Part shown: one piece after another, positions 37,779 to 46,210 of the stretch | How positions within the stretch are numbered: the first letter of the stretch is position 1 | Layout: each line of letters opens with the position of its first letter | Assembly: GCA_014138645.1 (NCBI GenBank) | Contig: JACJIB010000005.1 | Location: 62,001 to 126,000 of the forward strand | DNA: 64,000 bases | Origin: Methylorubrum thiocyanatum | GTDB taxonomy: Bacteria; Pseudomonadota; Alphaproteobacteria; Rhizobiales; Beijerinckiaceae | Reading direction: 5' to 3' | Notes under the pieces: model-generated | What the model saw: only the letters and a program-made list of their open reading frames with translations | The model's database searches: none | Told to the model about the DNA's origin: nothing | Translations under genes and position numbers: made by a program

Positions 37779-39385
37779 GCGGCTCGGCGGCCCGAACTGC
37801 GGGCGGTCAGGCGAAGGCTCCGGGAGGCCACAATCCCTGGATCGTCGCGCTCGTCGTGGCGCTCGCGACCTTCATGGAGGTGCTCGACACCACGATCGCC
37901 AACGTCGCGCTGCGCTACATCTCCGGCGCCCTCGCGGTGGGGCCGGATGAATCCGCCTGGGTGGTGACGAGCTATCTCGTGGCCAACGCGATCACGCTGA
38001 TCGCATCGAGCTTCCTCGCCAAGCGCTACGGCCGCAAGGCCTTCTTCATGTGGAGCGTGGCCCTGTTCACGCTCTCGTCGGTCCTGTGCGGCTTCGCCTG
38101 GAGCCTGGAATCGCTGCTGTTCTTCCGGGTGCTCCAGGGGCTCGGCGGCGGCGGCATGGCACCCCTGGCGCAATCGATCCTGGCCGATTCCTTTCCCCCC
38201 GGGAAGCGGGGCCAAGCCTTCGCCCTCTACGGGGTCGCCATCGTGGTGGCGCCGGTGATCGGCCCGACGCTGGGCGGCTGGCTCTCCGACAACGCCTCCT
38301 GGCACTGGTGCTTCCTGATCAACGGCCCCGTCGGCGTGATCGCGCTGGCGCTGATGTACTGGTTGATCGAGGACAGCGAGGCGGCCAAGCGGGAGCGGCG
38401 TGCCCTGCGGGAAAAGGGGATACGCTTCGATCTCGTCGGCTTTCTTCTGGTCGCGACCTTCCTCGGCTCGCTCGAGGTCATCCTCGACGAGGGCCAGCGC
38501 AAGGATTGGTTCGGCACATCGACCCTGATGAACGTGTTCGGCGTGCTCACCGTCGTCTCGTTCCTGGCGATGATGCCGTGGCTGCTCACCGCGAAGAACC
38601 CGGTCATCGATCTCAGGCTGCTCAAGCGGCGGCAGTTCAGCGCCTGCTTCGTGGTGATGCTCTTCACCGGCGCGGTGCTGATCTCCACCACGCAGTTCAT
38701 CCCCCAGATCACCCAGGAATATTACGGCTACACCGCCACCTTGTCAGGGCTGGTGCTCGGGCCCGGCGGCATCATGACCGTGGTCTCGATGCTCGTGGTC
38801 GGCCGCGTCTCCTCCTTCATCCAGCCGAAATGGCTGATCGCCGCGGGCGGGATCATCGTGGCGTTGGGCCTCTACGACCTGACCCGGCTCTACGGCGACA
38901 CGACCTTCGGCTTCTTCGCGTGGTCGCGGATCTATATCGGCATCGGCCTGCCGATGATCTTCCTCTCGGTGACCTCGGCCTCCTACGAGGGCCTGCCGAA
39001 GGACAAGACCGACCAAGCCTCGGCGCTCATCAACGTGGCGCGCAATGTCGGCGGCTCGATGGGCGTATCGCTCGCCCAGAACGTGCTGGCCTATCGCAGC
39101 CAGTTCCACCAGAGCCGGCTCGTGGACACGCTCGATCCCTCGAGCCCGGCCTACCAGCAGACCCTGTCCCAGGCGACGCGCTACTTCCAGCAGCACGGCT
39201 TCGCCGGCCCCGACGCGCAGAACCAGGCGGTCGCCTGGATCGGCCAGCAACTCGCGACCCAGGTCGCCTACTGGGCCTATATCGACGTGTTCTGGGTGCT
39301 GGCCGTGCTGACCGCCGGCCTCGTGCCGCTGGCGCTCATCCTCAAGACGGTGAAGCTCGGCGGCGGCGCGCCGGCGGCGCATTGA
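37775..39385 (+). CDS. emrB: EmrB/QacA-type DHA2-family MFS efflux transporter
   Basis: A 536-residue inner-membrane protein with about 14 hydrophobic segments, as in the DHA2 family. ATFMEVLDTTIANVALRYI in helix 1 carries the conserved LDxTIVNVALP-like motif D1, and GGGMAPLAQSILADSFPPGKR matches motif C/A regions. It exports drugs or toxic organics using proton motive force. A GTG start overlaps the emrA-like stop by 4 bases, so the two proteins are co-translated as one pump. Confidence 0.95.
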   Translation: MSGSAARTAGGQAKAPGGHNPWIVALVVALATFMEVLDTTIANVALRYISGALAVGPDESAWVVTSYLVANAITLIASSFLAKRYGRKAFFMWSVALFTLSSVLCGFAWSLESLLFFRVLQGLGGGGMAPLAQSILADSFPPGKRGQAFALYGVAIVVAPVIGPTLGGWLSDNASWHWCFLINGPVGVIALALMYWLIEDSEAAKRERRALREKGIRFDLVGFLLVATFLGSLEVILDEGQRKDWFGTSTLMNVFGVLTVVSFLAMMPWLLTAKNPVIDLRLLKRRQFSACFVVMLFTGAVLISTTQFIPQITQEYYGYTATLSGLVLGPGGIMTVVSMLVVGRVSSFIQPKWLIAAGGIIVALGLYDLTRLYGDTTFGFFAWSRIYIGIGLPMIFLSVTSASYEGLPKDKTDQASALINVARNVGGSMGVSLAQNVLAYRSQFHQSRLVDTLDPSSPAYQQTLSQATRYFQQHGFAGPDAQNQAVAWIGQQLATQVAYWAYIDVFWVLAVLTAGLVPLALILKTVKLGGGAPAAH

Positions 39386-39482
39386 GACGCGGCCCGCGCC
39401 GCCTCGACGGTTTCGCCGGGCCCCGCAAAGATGGCAGAAGCGCGGGGTCGGAGCCTCCTCCGGCGGTGCGGAGGGCGCCGGC

Positions 39483-40235
39483 ATGACGGTATCGAACGAC
39501 GACGAGTTGGCGGGGCTGAAGCGGATCGGACGCATCGTCGCCGAGACGCTGGAGGTCATGGGCCGGGCCATCGAGCCCGGCATGACCACGCGCGACCTCG
39601 ACGGGGTCGGCCGGGCCTTCCTGGAGGCGGCCGGAGCGCGTTCGGCGCCCGAGACGGTCTACGGCTTTCCCGGGGCGACCTGCATCAGCGTCAACGAGGA
39701 GATCGCGCACGGCATCCCGGGCGACCGCCGGATCGGACCGGGTGACTTGGTCAATATCGACGTCTCCGCCGAGAAGGACGGCTACTTCGCCGATACGGGC
39801 GCCTCCTTCGCCGTGCCGCCGGTGACGCGCCGGGTCGAGCGGCTGTGCAAGGACGGGCGCCGGGCGATGTGGGCCGGCCTGCGTCAGGTCGGCGCCGGCA
39901 AGCCGCTCTCGGGCATCGGCCGGGCCGTGGGCACCTTCGCCGGCAAGAACGGCTACACCCTCGTGCGCAACCTCGCGAGCCACGGCGTCGGCCTGTCGCT
40001 GCACGAGGAGCCCACCGAGATCGCGACCTGGCCCGACCCGTCCGAGCGCCGGATCATGACGGAGGGGATGGTGCTGACGGTGGAGCCGTTCCTGTCGCTC
40101 GGTGCCGACTTCGCCGAGGACGGCGGTGACCCCTGGACCCTCTACAGCCGGCCGCGCGCCCTCACGGTGCAATACGAGCACACCGTCGTCGCCACGCGCA
40201 ACGGGCCGCTGATCCTGACCATGGCGGGGGCGTAG
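39483..40235 (+). CDS. map: Methionine aminopeptidase, type I
   Basis: A 250-residue enzyme removing N-terminal methionine. All five metal ligands align with the E. coli enzyme: D93, D104, H167, E201 and E232, plus H76 in AHGIP and H174 (SLHEEP). There is no N-terminal zinc-finger extension. The gene stands alone; many alphaproteobacteria carry more than one map, so this may be an additional copy. The C-terminal segment ending in LTMAGA is short. Confidence 0.96.
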   Translation: MTVSNDDELAGLKRIGRIVAETLEVMGRAIEPGMTTRDLDGVGRAFLEAAGARSAPETVYGFPGATCISVNEEIAHGIPGDRRIGPGDLVNIDVSAEKDGYFADTGASFAVPPVTRRVERLCKDGRRAMWAGLRQVGAGKPLSGIGRAVGTFAGKNGYTLVRNLASHGVGLSLHEEPTEIATWPDPSERRIMTEGMVLTVEPFLSLGADFAEDGGDPWTLYSRPRALTVQYEHTVVATRNGPLILTMAGA

Positions 40236-40247
40236 CGGGCTTGTCCG

Positions 40248-40676
40248 TCAGCCGGCGTTGGCGTCGAGCCAGCGCTCGGCGCCGGAGAGGTCGAAGCCGT
40301 GGCGGGCGCCGTAGGCCGCCACCTCATTCCGCGCCATGCGTCCGGCGAGCACCTCGCCGATCGCCCAGAGCGTCAGCGAGCGCGTGCCGCTGCGGCAATG
40401 GGCGACGACCGGACCCGGCGCCGCCTCGACCGCCGCGTGGAAGCGTTCCACCGCCGCGCGGGTGATCGTCGGGCCGGTCACCGGCAGGTCGAGGTAGTGC
40501 AGGCCCGCCGCCTCCGCCGCCGCGCGCTCGGCCGCCGAACCGGGCTGGCCCGGCTCCTCGCCGTCGGGACGGTTGTTGATGAGGAGGCTCACGCCCTCAT
40601 CCGCCAGCGCCGCGATCTCCGCCGGGCTCGGCTGCCCGGCCACGGAAAGCTTGGAATCGATCGTCGTCCGTTTCAT
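40248..40676 (-). CDS. TIGR01244-type sulfurtransferase/phosphatase domain protein
   Basis: A 142-residue protein with the DUF442/Blh-like DSP phosphatase fold. The P-loop CRSGTRSLTLW gives the CX5R signature. LINNRPDGEEPGQP is typical of this family, which in some bacteria is fused to a persulfide dioxygenase-like beta-lactamase domain; here it is alone. The ATG at 40676 is used; an ATG 9 bases upstream is an alternative. It is convergent with map over 12 bases. Confidence 0.85.
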   Translation of the reverse strand: MKRTTIDSKLSVAGQPSPAEIAALADEGVSLLINNRPDGEEPGQPGSAAERAAAEAAGLHYLDLPVTGPTITRAAVERFHAAVEAAPGPVVAHCRSGTRSLTLWAIGEVLAGRMARNEVAAYGARHGFDLSGAERWLDANAG

Positions 40677-40843
40677 GCCGCGCATCCGTGCTGCCGCCCG
40701 TGCCCAGGGGTAGCCCGCAGCCTTCCCCGCAACAAGACGCGCACGGGAATCGCGTCGGCGCACGTGACGCGGCCAGCGGTGGGAGCCGGGTAGCCTTCCA
40801 CCCGTTTTCCCGCCGGGGCTGGGGCAGGACGGGGAGATACGGC

Positions 40844-41218
40844 GTGGTGGGGCGGCGCTCTCGTCGCTGGCGGGACGAGGATCCGGAGACGCACGGACCA
40901 AAGCCGGCGACGGTTCCCGTCTGCCCGCTCTGCGAGCGGCCGATCCCGCGCCACGCGCGCCAGAGCCTGCATCACCTCACGCCGAAGCTGAAGGGCGGCG
41001 CCCACGGAGCGACGGTGCGGCTCCATCAGATCTGTCACTCGGCGATCCATGCCCGCTACAGCGAGGCCGAGATCGCTCGCCGCCTGGCCGAGGTCGAGGC
41101 CCTGCGTGCCGATCCCGAGATCGCCCGCTTCCTCGAATGGGTGCGGGGCAAGCCCGACGATTTCCACGCCCCCACCCGCCTGACCCGCGCGCGGCGGGGC
41201 GACCGGTCATCCCACTGA
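40844..41218 (+). CDS. HNH endonuclease-family protein
   Basis: A 124-residue protein with a compact HNH module: a CPLCERPIP zinc knuckle, then LHHLTPKLKGG and VRLHQICHSAIHARY, giving the HH...N/H...H pattern and a CxxC...C zinc set. The basic N-terminus and the C-terminal helix (EIARRLAEVEALRADPE) flank it. I chose the GTG at 40844 with GGGGAG upstream; the frame is open further upstream but lacks homology. Such small HNH proteins are common in alphaproteobacteria and of unknown role; restriction cannot be claimed. Confidence 0.75.
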   Translation: MVGRRSRRWRDEDPETHGPKPATVPVCPLCERPIPRHARQSLHHLTPKLKGGAHGATVRLHQICHSAIHARYSEAEIARRLAEVEALRADPEIARFLEWVRGKPDDFHAPTRLTRARRGDRSSH

Positions 41219-41336
41219 TCGGCCTGGAAGCGGACGAGCGCCGATCCAGATCCGGGTGATCTCTTCGCGAAGGGCGGATGCGGGCCCTACTCGAGTGCTC
41301 CCGCCAGCCGATGGGTTCGATCGAGCAAACATCGCA

Positions 41337-41672
41337 TCAATCTTGAAGCTGCGTCGTAAGAAGCCGTTCGATGAGAGCGATCAGCGCGTCCCGCTGTGGG
41401 GTTTCTTCCTCACGGCGCATGAACAGAAAGACGCATTCCTCGATCGACGTCTGACCGTCATCTCCGCCGCTTCGGCGCACGATGGGTTTGCCCTGCGCAT
41501 CGAGTGTCAAGATCCAGCGCGTTCCAGCCGGATCGACATGCAGGTGGTAACAATCTTTTGAGTTGCGGAATGCGGCAACTGGAACGCCGAGCACATCCGC
41601 GAGTTCACGCAAGCGATTCGATTTCGTCACAGGAACGGACCTGTCCTGATTCCGGGGAGGGTATACGCTCAT
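41337..41672 (-). CDS. Hypothetical protein, 111 residues
   Basis: I do not recognise this protein. Residues 15-35 (TKSNRLRELADVLGVPVAAF) read like a helix-turn-helix, and the middle alternates strand-like segments (YHLHVDPAGTRWILTLDAQG). The C-terminus ends in a helix (DALIALIERLLTTQL). The region has lower GC than its neighbours, as does the PAS gene after it. An overlapping plus-strand open frame is less protein-like, so I favour this strand. Confidence 0.55.
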   Translation of the reverse strand: MSVYPPRNQDRSVPVTKSNRLRELADVLGVPVAAFRNSKDCYHLHVDPAGTRWILTLDAQGKPIVRRSGGDDGQTSIEECVFLFMRREEETPQRDALIALIERLLTTQLQD

Positions 41673-41773
41673 GGCCCTCGACTGTCCGTGCTCTCAGGTA
41701 ACGTCATCCGAAAAATGATGCAGGTTTCTTCATTGGTCACTATCTTGGATTAACGTGCGAAGGGTGTCGCGGT

Positions 41774-42364
41774 ATGCCATTTGATACACGTCGATATTGG
41801 ATGGGATCATTACCTGACGCTCTTATTGCCTCCCAAGTTGGAATTTGGGAAACAGACCTCGGCAATGATCGAACCGTTGCCGACGCCGTCACGGCCGCGT
41901 TGTTCAATCTCGATTCGATGCAGGCCGCGCTCGGATTGCCCCTGGCGGCTTATGTCGAGGCGATCCTGCCGGCCGACCGGGAGGCGTTTTTTACCAGCCT
42001 CGATCGCGTCAGCGAGCATGGCGGCGTGTTCGTGGGTGAATACCGCGTCAGCTCGGGTGCGAGAGGGGTGCAGTGGGTCCTCGCCCGGGGCCATTTCGAG
42101 CGCGATGAGCAGACGGGAGGAGTCGTCGGGCGCGGCATCGTCGTCAACACGACCGAAAGCAAGCCCAACTGGCCGGTCGAGGATCGCACGTTCTTCGCCC
42201 TGCACAAGAACGAACCGCCGCTCGAGCGTCTCGCAACCTACGCGCTTCAGGCACGGCGCGCGGTCGACGACGTGGGTGAGCACGAGAGGTCCGCGCTGCG
42301 GCTGGCGGTCGATTCTCTGCTTTGGGCCGTCGGGCGCGCCATCGCCAGACAGAACCATTTCTGA
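41774..42364 (+). CDS. PAS-domain protein without an output domain
   Basis: A 196-residue protein. Residues about 17-130 form a PAS fold, with the GIWETDL entry strand, a central helix pair, and WVLARGHFERDEQTGGVVGRGIVVNTTE as the final strands with PAC-like ending. The remaining 65 residues are helical (LERLATYALQARRAVDD) and do not match a kinase, GGDEF or HTH domain. It may be a sensor that acts through a partner. The GC content is lower than in the neighbours, and no operon partner is seen. Confidence 0.7.
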   Translation: MPFDTRRYWMGSLPDALIASQVGIWETDLGNDRTVADAVTAALFNLDSMQAALGLPLAAYVEAILPADREAFFTSLDRVSEHGGVFVGEYRVSSGARGVQWVLARGHFERDEQTGGVVGRGIVVNTTESKPNWPVEDRTFFALHKNEPPLERLATYALQARRAVDDVGEHERSALRLAVDSLLWAVGRAIARQNHF

Positions 42365-42713
42365 GGATTGGTTCACCGCTAGCGAACCCTGTCCGCGCGG
42401 GGGGCGAAGATTTCTCTTTGAAGACTTTCCTTTGCGGCATGGAACGAAGGAGCGGCCTTGAGCTGATCCCAAAGCCATTCCCGTATGGATCGGTTCCCGG
42501 CCTCGAGCCGGAACGTCCGCCGAGAGTGTCGGCGCTATCCCTTCGAAAAATCCGCCGCGAGCCGGCAGCCGCCGCCAAGGATCTCGACGAGCCTTGGCAA
42601 GGCCCTTGGCGGGACATTAACCGCGCAGTGAGATCGCCGCGTGGCGCTGGGCCGCCCTTAACCCTCGGATGCGACGCTCGAGGCTCGATCCTCTCCGCAC
42701 GAGGTCCATCCCC
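42365..42713. other. 349-base intergenic region before the acyltransferase gene
   Basis: No gene is supported on either strand. TTAACC-like hexamers occur near 42617 and 42658. I see no terminator or repeat. The upstream ATG at 42669 is in frame with the acyltransferase but is not preferred. Confidence 0.4.
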
Positions 42714-43865
42714 ATGGACGCAGCGCCCAGTGTGGCCACCCGGCCGATCCGTCCGCTTCCCGAGGAAGCCGCCCGGCTCGCCTGGGTCGATGTCGCCAAG
42801 GGCCTGTGCATCATCCTCGTCGTGATGATGCATTCGACGCTGGGCACCGGCGAGGCCCTGGGCGGCGAGGGCGTCCTGCACGATGTCGTGGAATTCGCCA
42901 GACCGTTCCGGATCCCCGACTTCTTCCTGCTCTCGGGCCTCTTCCTCGGACGGGTGATCGACCGCGACTGGCGCCTGTTCGCCGACCGGCGCGTGGTCCA
43001 CTTCGCCTATTTCTACGCCCTGTGGGTGGTGATCCAGTCGCTGTTCAAGGCCGGCGCGATCGTGGCCGGGGCGGAGGGGCCGGCGGACAAGCTCGCCGCC
43101 TTCGGCCTGCACCTCGCCGAGGCGCTCGTCGTGCCCTACTCGACTCTGTGGTTCGTCTACCTGCTGGCGGTCTTCTCGGTGGTGACGAAGCTGCTCCACC
43201 GCCGGGTGCCGCCGGCCGTGCTGCTCGTCGCGGCGGCGGTGCTGCAGATCCTGCCCACGAGCGGCTTGCCCGAACTCCTCGACGAGTTCTGCGAGCGCTA
43301 CGTCTATTTCCTCGGCGGCACCCTCTTCGCCGAGGCGATCTTCCGTTTCGCCGACGGGGTGCGCGCGCGGGCGGGTCTGGCACTCGCCGGCCTTGCCCTG
43401 TGGGCGGTGCTGGAAGCCGTGTTTGTGTTCACGCCGACGGGGATCGAAGCGGCGCCGACGCTCGCGCGCCTGCCGGTGGTAAGCCTCGCGCTCGGCACCG
43501 TCGGGGCGCTCGCCATCGTCGCCTTCGCCAGCCTGATGACTCGGGCGGGCGGGCCCGTCACCGCGGCCCTGCGCGCCTGCGGCGAGCGCTCGATCGTAAT
43601 CTATCTCGGCTTCTTCCTGCCGATGGCGCTGACCCGCACCGTGATCGTCAAGTTCAACGAGGCCCGGCCCGATCTCGCCCTCGATGTCGGTCTCGCGAGC
43701 CTGATCGTCACCGCGGCGGCGGTTCTCGTCCCGCTCGGCTTCGAGCGGCTGGTGCGCGGCACGCGCCTCGACTTTCTGTTCCGGCGCCCGGCCGCCTTCC
43801 ACATCGCGCCCGCGCCGGCCTCTCCGGCGCGCCTGCGGCCGGCCGCAGCCCCGCGCGAGGCGTGA
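42714..43865 (+). CDS. Acyltransferase-3-family membrane protein
   Basis: A 383-residue inner-membrane protein with about ten hydrophobic segments. The N-terminal motif VDVAKGLCIILVVMMHS contains the family's conserved His (H40). LPDFFLLSGLF-like sequence (IPDFFLLSGLFLG) follows, as in acyltransferases that modify glycans or lipopolysaccharide (OafA/OpgC group). The C-terminal Arg/Ala-rich tail is not conserved. The start at 42714 places the conserved domain about 23 residues from the end. Its substrate is unknown; no glycan genes are adjacent. Confidence 0.88.
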   Translation: MDAAPSVATRPIRPLPEEAARLAWVDVAKGLCIILVVMMHSTLGTGEALGGEGVLHDVVEFARPFRIPDFFLLSGLFLGRVIDRDWRLFADRRVVHFAYFYALWVVIQSLFKAGAIVAGAEGPADKLAAFGLHLAEALVVPYSTLWFVYLLAVFSVVTKLLHRRVPPAVLLVAAAVLQILPTSGLPELLDEFCERYVYFLGGTLFAEAIFRFADGVRARAGLALAGLALWAVLEAVFVFTPTGIEAAPTLARLPVVSLALGTVGALAIVAFASLMTRAGGPVTAALRACGERSIVIYLGFFLPMALTRTVIVKFNEARPDLALDVGLASLIVTAAAVLVPLGFERLVRGTRLDFLFRRPAAFHIAPAPASPARLRPAAAPREA

Positions 43866-43960
43866 ATCGAAGGGCCCTGCCGGAACCATCCCACCCCGCC
43901 CGCCGGTTTCGTTGCCATTGGCCCGCGTCTGCGTGCGGGCGCGATCGGGAGAAGCGGGGC

Positions 43961-44176
43961 ATGGTGCAGGAAGCGTCCGACGAGGGGCACGCGGTCAGCG
44001 GCGATCCCGCCCAAGTGATTCTCGACGCGCCGCGCGACCGCGCCTACTGGGCGCGGCGGTTCGAGGTTCCCGCCGAGCAGGTGCAGGCGGCGGTCGAGGC
44101 GGTCGGCTCCGATGCCGCCCGGGTCGCCGCCCATCTCGGCAAGCCCTGGCCCTACGAGAAGAGCGGCATCGTCTGA
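43961..44176 (+). CDS. DUF3606 domain protein
   Basis: A 71-residue protein. AYWARRFEVPAEQVQAAVEA and VGSDAARVAAHL are the helices of the DUF3606 family, a short protein common in Hyphomicrobiales with no known role. The ATG at 43961 follows GAAGCGGGGC. It lies alone between the acyltransferase and the convergent flbT gene. Confidence 0.8.
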   Translation: MVQEASDEGHAVSGDPAQVILDAPRDRAYWARRFEVPAEQVQAAVEAVGSDAARVAAHLGKPWPYEKSGIV

Positions 44177-44201
44177 GACGGCCGGGCTCGCGCGGCGCCG
44201 C

Positions 44202-44618
44202 TCAGCCCTGCGGCGAAGGCTCGGCGGAGTGCGCCGCGAGATGGTCGAGGAGCTGGCGCTCGTAGGCGATCAGCTCGCGCCCGCGCTTGATCGCGCGGTG
44301 ATACTGGTGCGCCGAGAGCTCATCCTGGATCGCGAGGATGTAGGGCCCCATGCTCGGCGAGGCCTTCATGATCTCGGTCGCTTGGCGCACGAACAGATCC
44401 TCGGCCTCCGGCGGGTTGTCGGCGAGATAGATGAACTGGAGCGTGACGCAGAGCCGCTTGGCGGCGGTGTCGGCTTCGGACTCGGTGAGGATCTCGCTCT
44501 CGCGCAGGAACTTGCACTGGTTCTCGATCACGAAGGTCGAGCGGCGATCGCCGTTGCGGATCAAGGCGCCATTGATGATCAGCCGCTCCTGCGGCTTCAG
44601 TTCGATGCGCAGTGCCAT
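44202..44618 (-). CDS. flbT: Flagellin synthesis repressor FlbT
   Basis: A 138-residue FlbT of typical length. The start LRIELKPQERLIINGALIRNG and the helices of VRQATEIMKASPS are the family's hallmark. In Caulobacter, FlbT binds the 5' leader of flagellin mRNA and blocks its translation until the hook is complete; FlaF acts with it. Here flbT faces away from the two flagellin genes, and no flaF is seen in the window. The ATG at 44618 is used; one 9 bases upstream is possible. Confidence 0.93.
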   Translation of the reverse strand: MALRIELKPQERLIINGALIRNGDRRSTFVIENQCKFLRESEILTESEADTAAKRLCVTLQFIYLADNPPEAEDLFVRQATEIMKASPSMGPYILAIQDELSAHQYHRAIKRGRELIAYERQLLDHLAAHSAEPSPQG

Positions 44619-44669
44619 GATGAACAAATCCTTGGAGGGGCGAAACGAAGCAAAAGTCGTGAGCTTCTC

Positions 44670-44677
44670 TTAACCAT
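44670..44677 (+). promoter_or_regulatory. CtrA-like half-site TTAACCAT between flbT and flagellin 1
   Basis: TTAACCAT matches the half-motif described for CtrA in several alphaproteobacteria. It lies 145 bases before the first flagellin start and 52 bases before flbT. CtrA often controls motility genes. An 8-base match alone is weak evidence. Confidence 0.3.
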
Positions 44678-44821
44678 GATCGCAGGGCCTTGCGCGATGC
44701 TTGGGCTCGACAGGCAAAAGCGGCGGAATCGGACGATCGGATTAAGCTCTCGGCAAGGCGCAGGATGGAGGGTCCGGGTGTCGCCAAAAGGGCGGCATCA
44801 AGACCCACAAGGATCGCCCCC

Positions 44822-46027
44822 ATGTCTTCCGGCATCACGCTTTCGGCCGCCACGCGTCAGAACCTGCTCTCGCTGCAGGACACCTCGGCCCTGACCGCCA
44901 CCACCCAGAACCGCCTCGCCACCGGCCTCAAGGTTTCCTCCGCCCTCGACAACCCCGTCAACTTCTTCACCGCGCAGAACCTGTCGAACCGCTCGACCGA
45001 TCTCGGCGGCCTGCTCGACGGCATCTCGAACGGCATCCAGGCGATCCAGGCGGCCAACCAGGGCATCACCTCGATCCAGAAGCTGATCGACTCGGCCAAG
45101 TCCACCGCCAACCAGGCGCTGTCGACCCAGATCACCACCACGGGCACGGCGACCAGCGATTTTACCGCCTCCAGCAGCAGCGCCACCACCGTCAACTTCT
45201 ACGTCAATGGCACGGCCAAGACTGCGAGCATCGGCGGTACCGTCACTGCTGCGACGATCGACGCCGCCATCACTGAGCTCAACACGCAGGCCGGCTCGAC
45301 GATGTTCTCGAAGGACACGACCGGCAAGAAGATCGTGCTGAACGCCAGCGCTGCCGTGGAGTTCAAGACTTCGGCCGATCAGACCGCGCTGGGCTTTGCC
45401 GCCGGCTCGACCTCGACAGCGAACAAGTACGGTTCCAGCAACGATACCATCAGCGCCGGCACGGACCTGACCGTTTCGGGTGTCGAAGCCCGCAAGAAGC
45501 TGGCCGAGCAGTACAACAGCCTGCTGACCCAGATCACGCAGCTCGCCAAGGATTCGAGCTTCAACGGCACCAACCTGATCAGCAACGGCGACGCCTCGAA
45601 CAAGCTGCACATCGCCTTCAACGAGAAGGACAGCTCGAACCTCGACGTGCAGGGCCAGGACCTGACCTCCGATGGTCTTGACCTCGACGCAATCACTGGC
45701 AATTCGGGTGCGACCGCGGACGGCAAGGGCAACTTCCTGCTCGACGCCGACATCAAGGGCACGCTGACCAAGCTGTCGTCCGGTTCGGACACCCTGCGCA
45801 CGGCGAGCTCGACCTTCGGCTCGAACCTCTCCGTCGTGCAGAACCGTCAGACCTTCTCGAAGAACCTGATCAACGTGCTCGATACCGGCGCGGCAAACCT
45901 AACCAACGCCGATCTCAACCTCGAGGCGGCCAACTCCCAGGCGCTCTCGACCCGTCAGTCGCTCGGCATCTCGGCGCTGTCGCTCGCGAACCAAGCGCAG
46001 CAGAGCATCCTGCAGCTCCTGCGCTGA
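44822..46027 (+). CDS. fliC: Flagellin (copy 1)
   Basis: A 401-residue flagellin. The N-terminal D0/D1 region (ITLSAATRQNLLSLQDTSAL, LATGLKVSSALDNP) and the C-terminal D0/D1 region (ALSTRQSLGISALSLANQAQ, ILQLLR) are conserved. The variable centre at about 145-250 is Ser/Thr-rich. It is exported by the flagellar type III system to build the filament. The ATG at 44822 has AAGGA 8 bases before it. A second near-duplicate follows 183 bases downstream, differing mainly in the centre. Confidence 0.96.
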   Translation: MSSGITLSAATRQNLLSLQDTSALTATTQNRLATGLKVSSALDNPVNFFTAQNLSNRSTDLGGLLDGISNGIQAIQAANQGITSIQKLIDSAKSTANQALSTQITTTGTATSDFTASSSSATTVNFYVNGTAKTASIGGTVTAATIDAAITELNTQAGSTMFSKDTTGKKIVLNASAAVEFKTSADQTALGFAAGSTSTANKYGSSNDTISAGTDLTVSGVEARKKLAEQYNSLLTQITQLAKDSSFNGTNLISNGDASNKLHIAFNEKDSSNLDVQGQDLTSDGLDLDAITGNSGATADGKGNFLLDADIKGTLTKLSSGSDTLRTASSTFGSNLSVVQNRQTFSKNLINVLDTGAANLTNADLNLEAANSQALSTRQSLGISALSLANQAQQSILQLLR

Positions 46028-46210
46028 TCCCGTCGCCTGAGACGTCAAACATTGGTGAATGAGACGGCTGGGACCTTGTCCCGGCCGCTCTCTCGTTGGA
46101 AAATCGAAGAATCTGCGCTCAGGAAGGGATCGTTAACGCTACGGCAACCGAATGCGTGGTGAATTAACCCTAATGCCGGGTCGGTATCGATCTGAACGGG
46201 GTTGTTACCC

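Noticed and set aside
40844..41218. A restriction-modification system
   Set aside because: The HNH protein stands alone; no methyltransferase or specificity gene is nearby.
41256..41561. A plus-strand gene overlapping the 111-residue hypothetical protein
   Set aside because: The minus-strand frame has a more natural residue pattern and an HTH-like segment. Both are weak, so I kept only one.
46028..46100. A terminator after flagellin 1
   Set aside because: A GGCTGGGAC/GTCCCGGCC hairpin exists but has a mismatch and no T-run, so read-through to flagellin 2 is likely.
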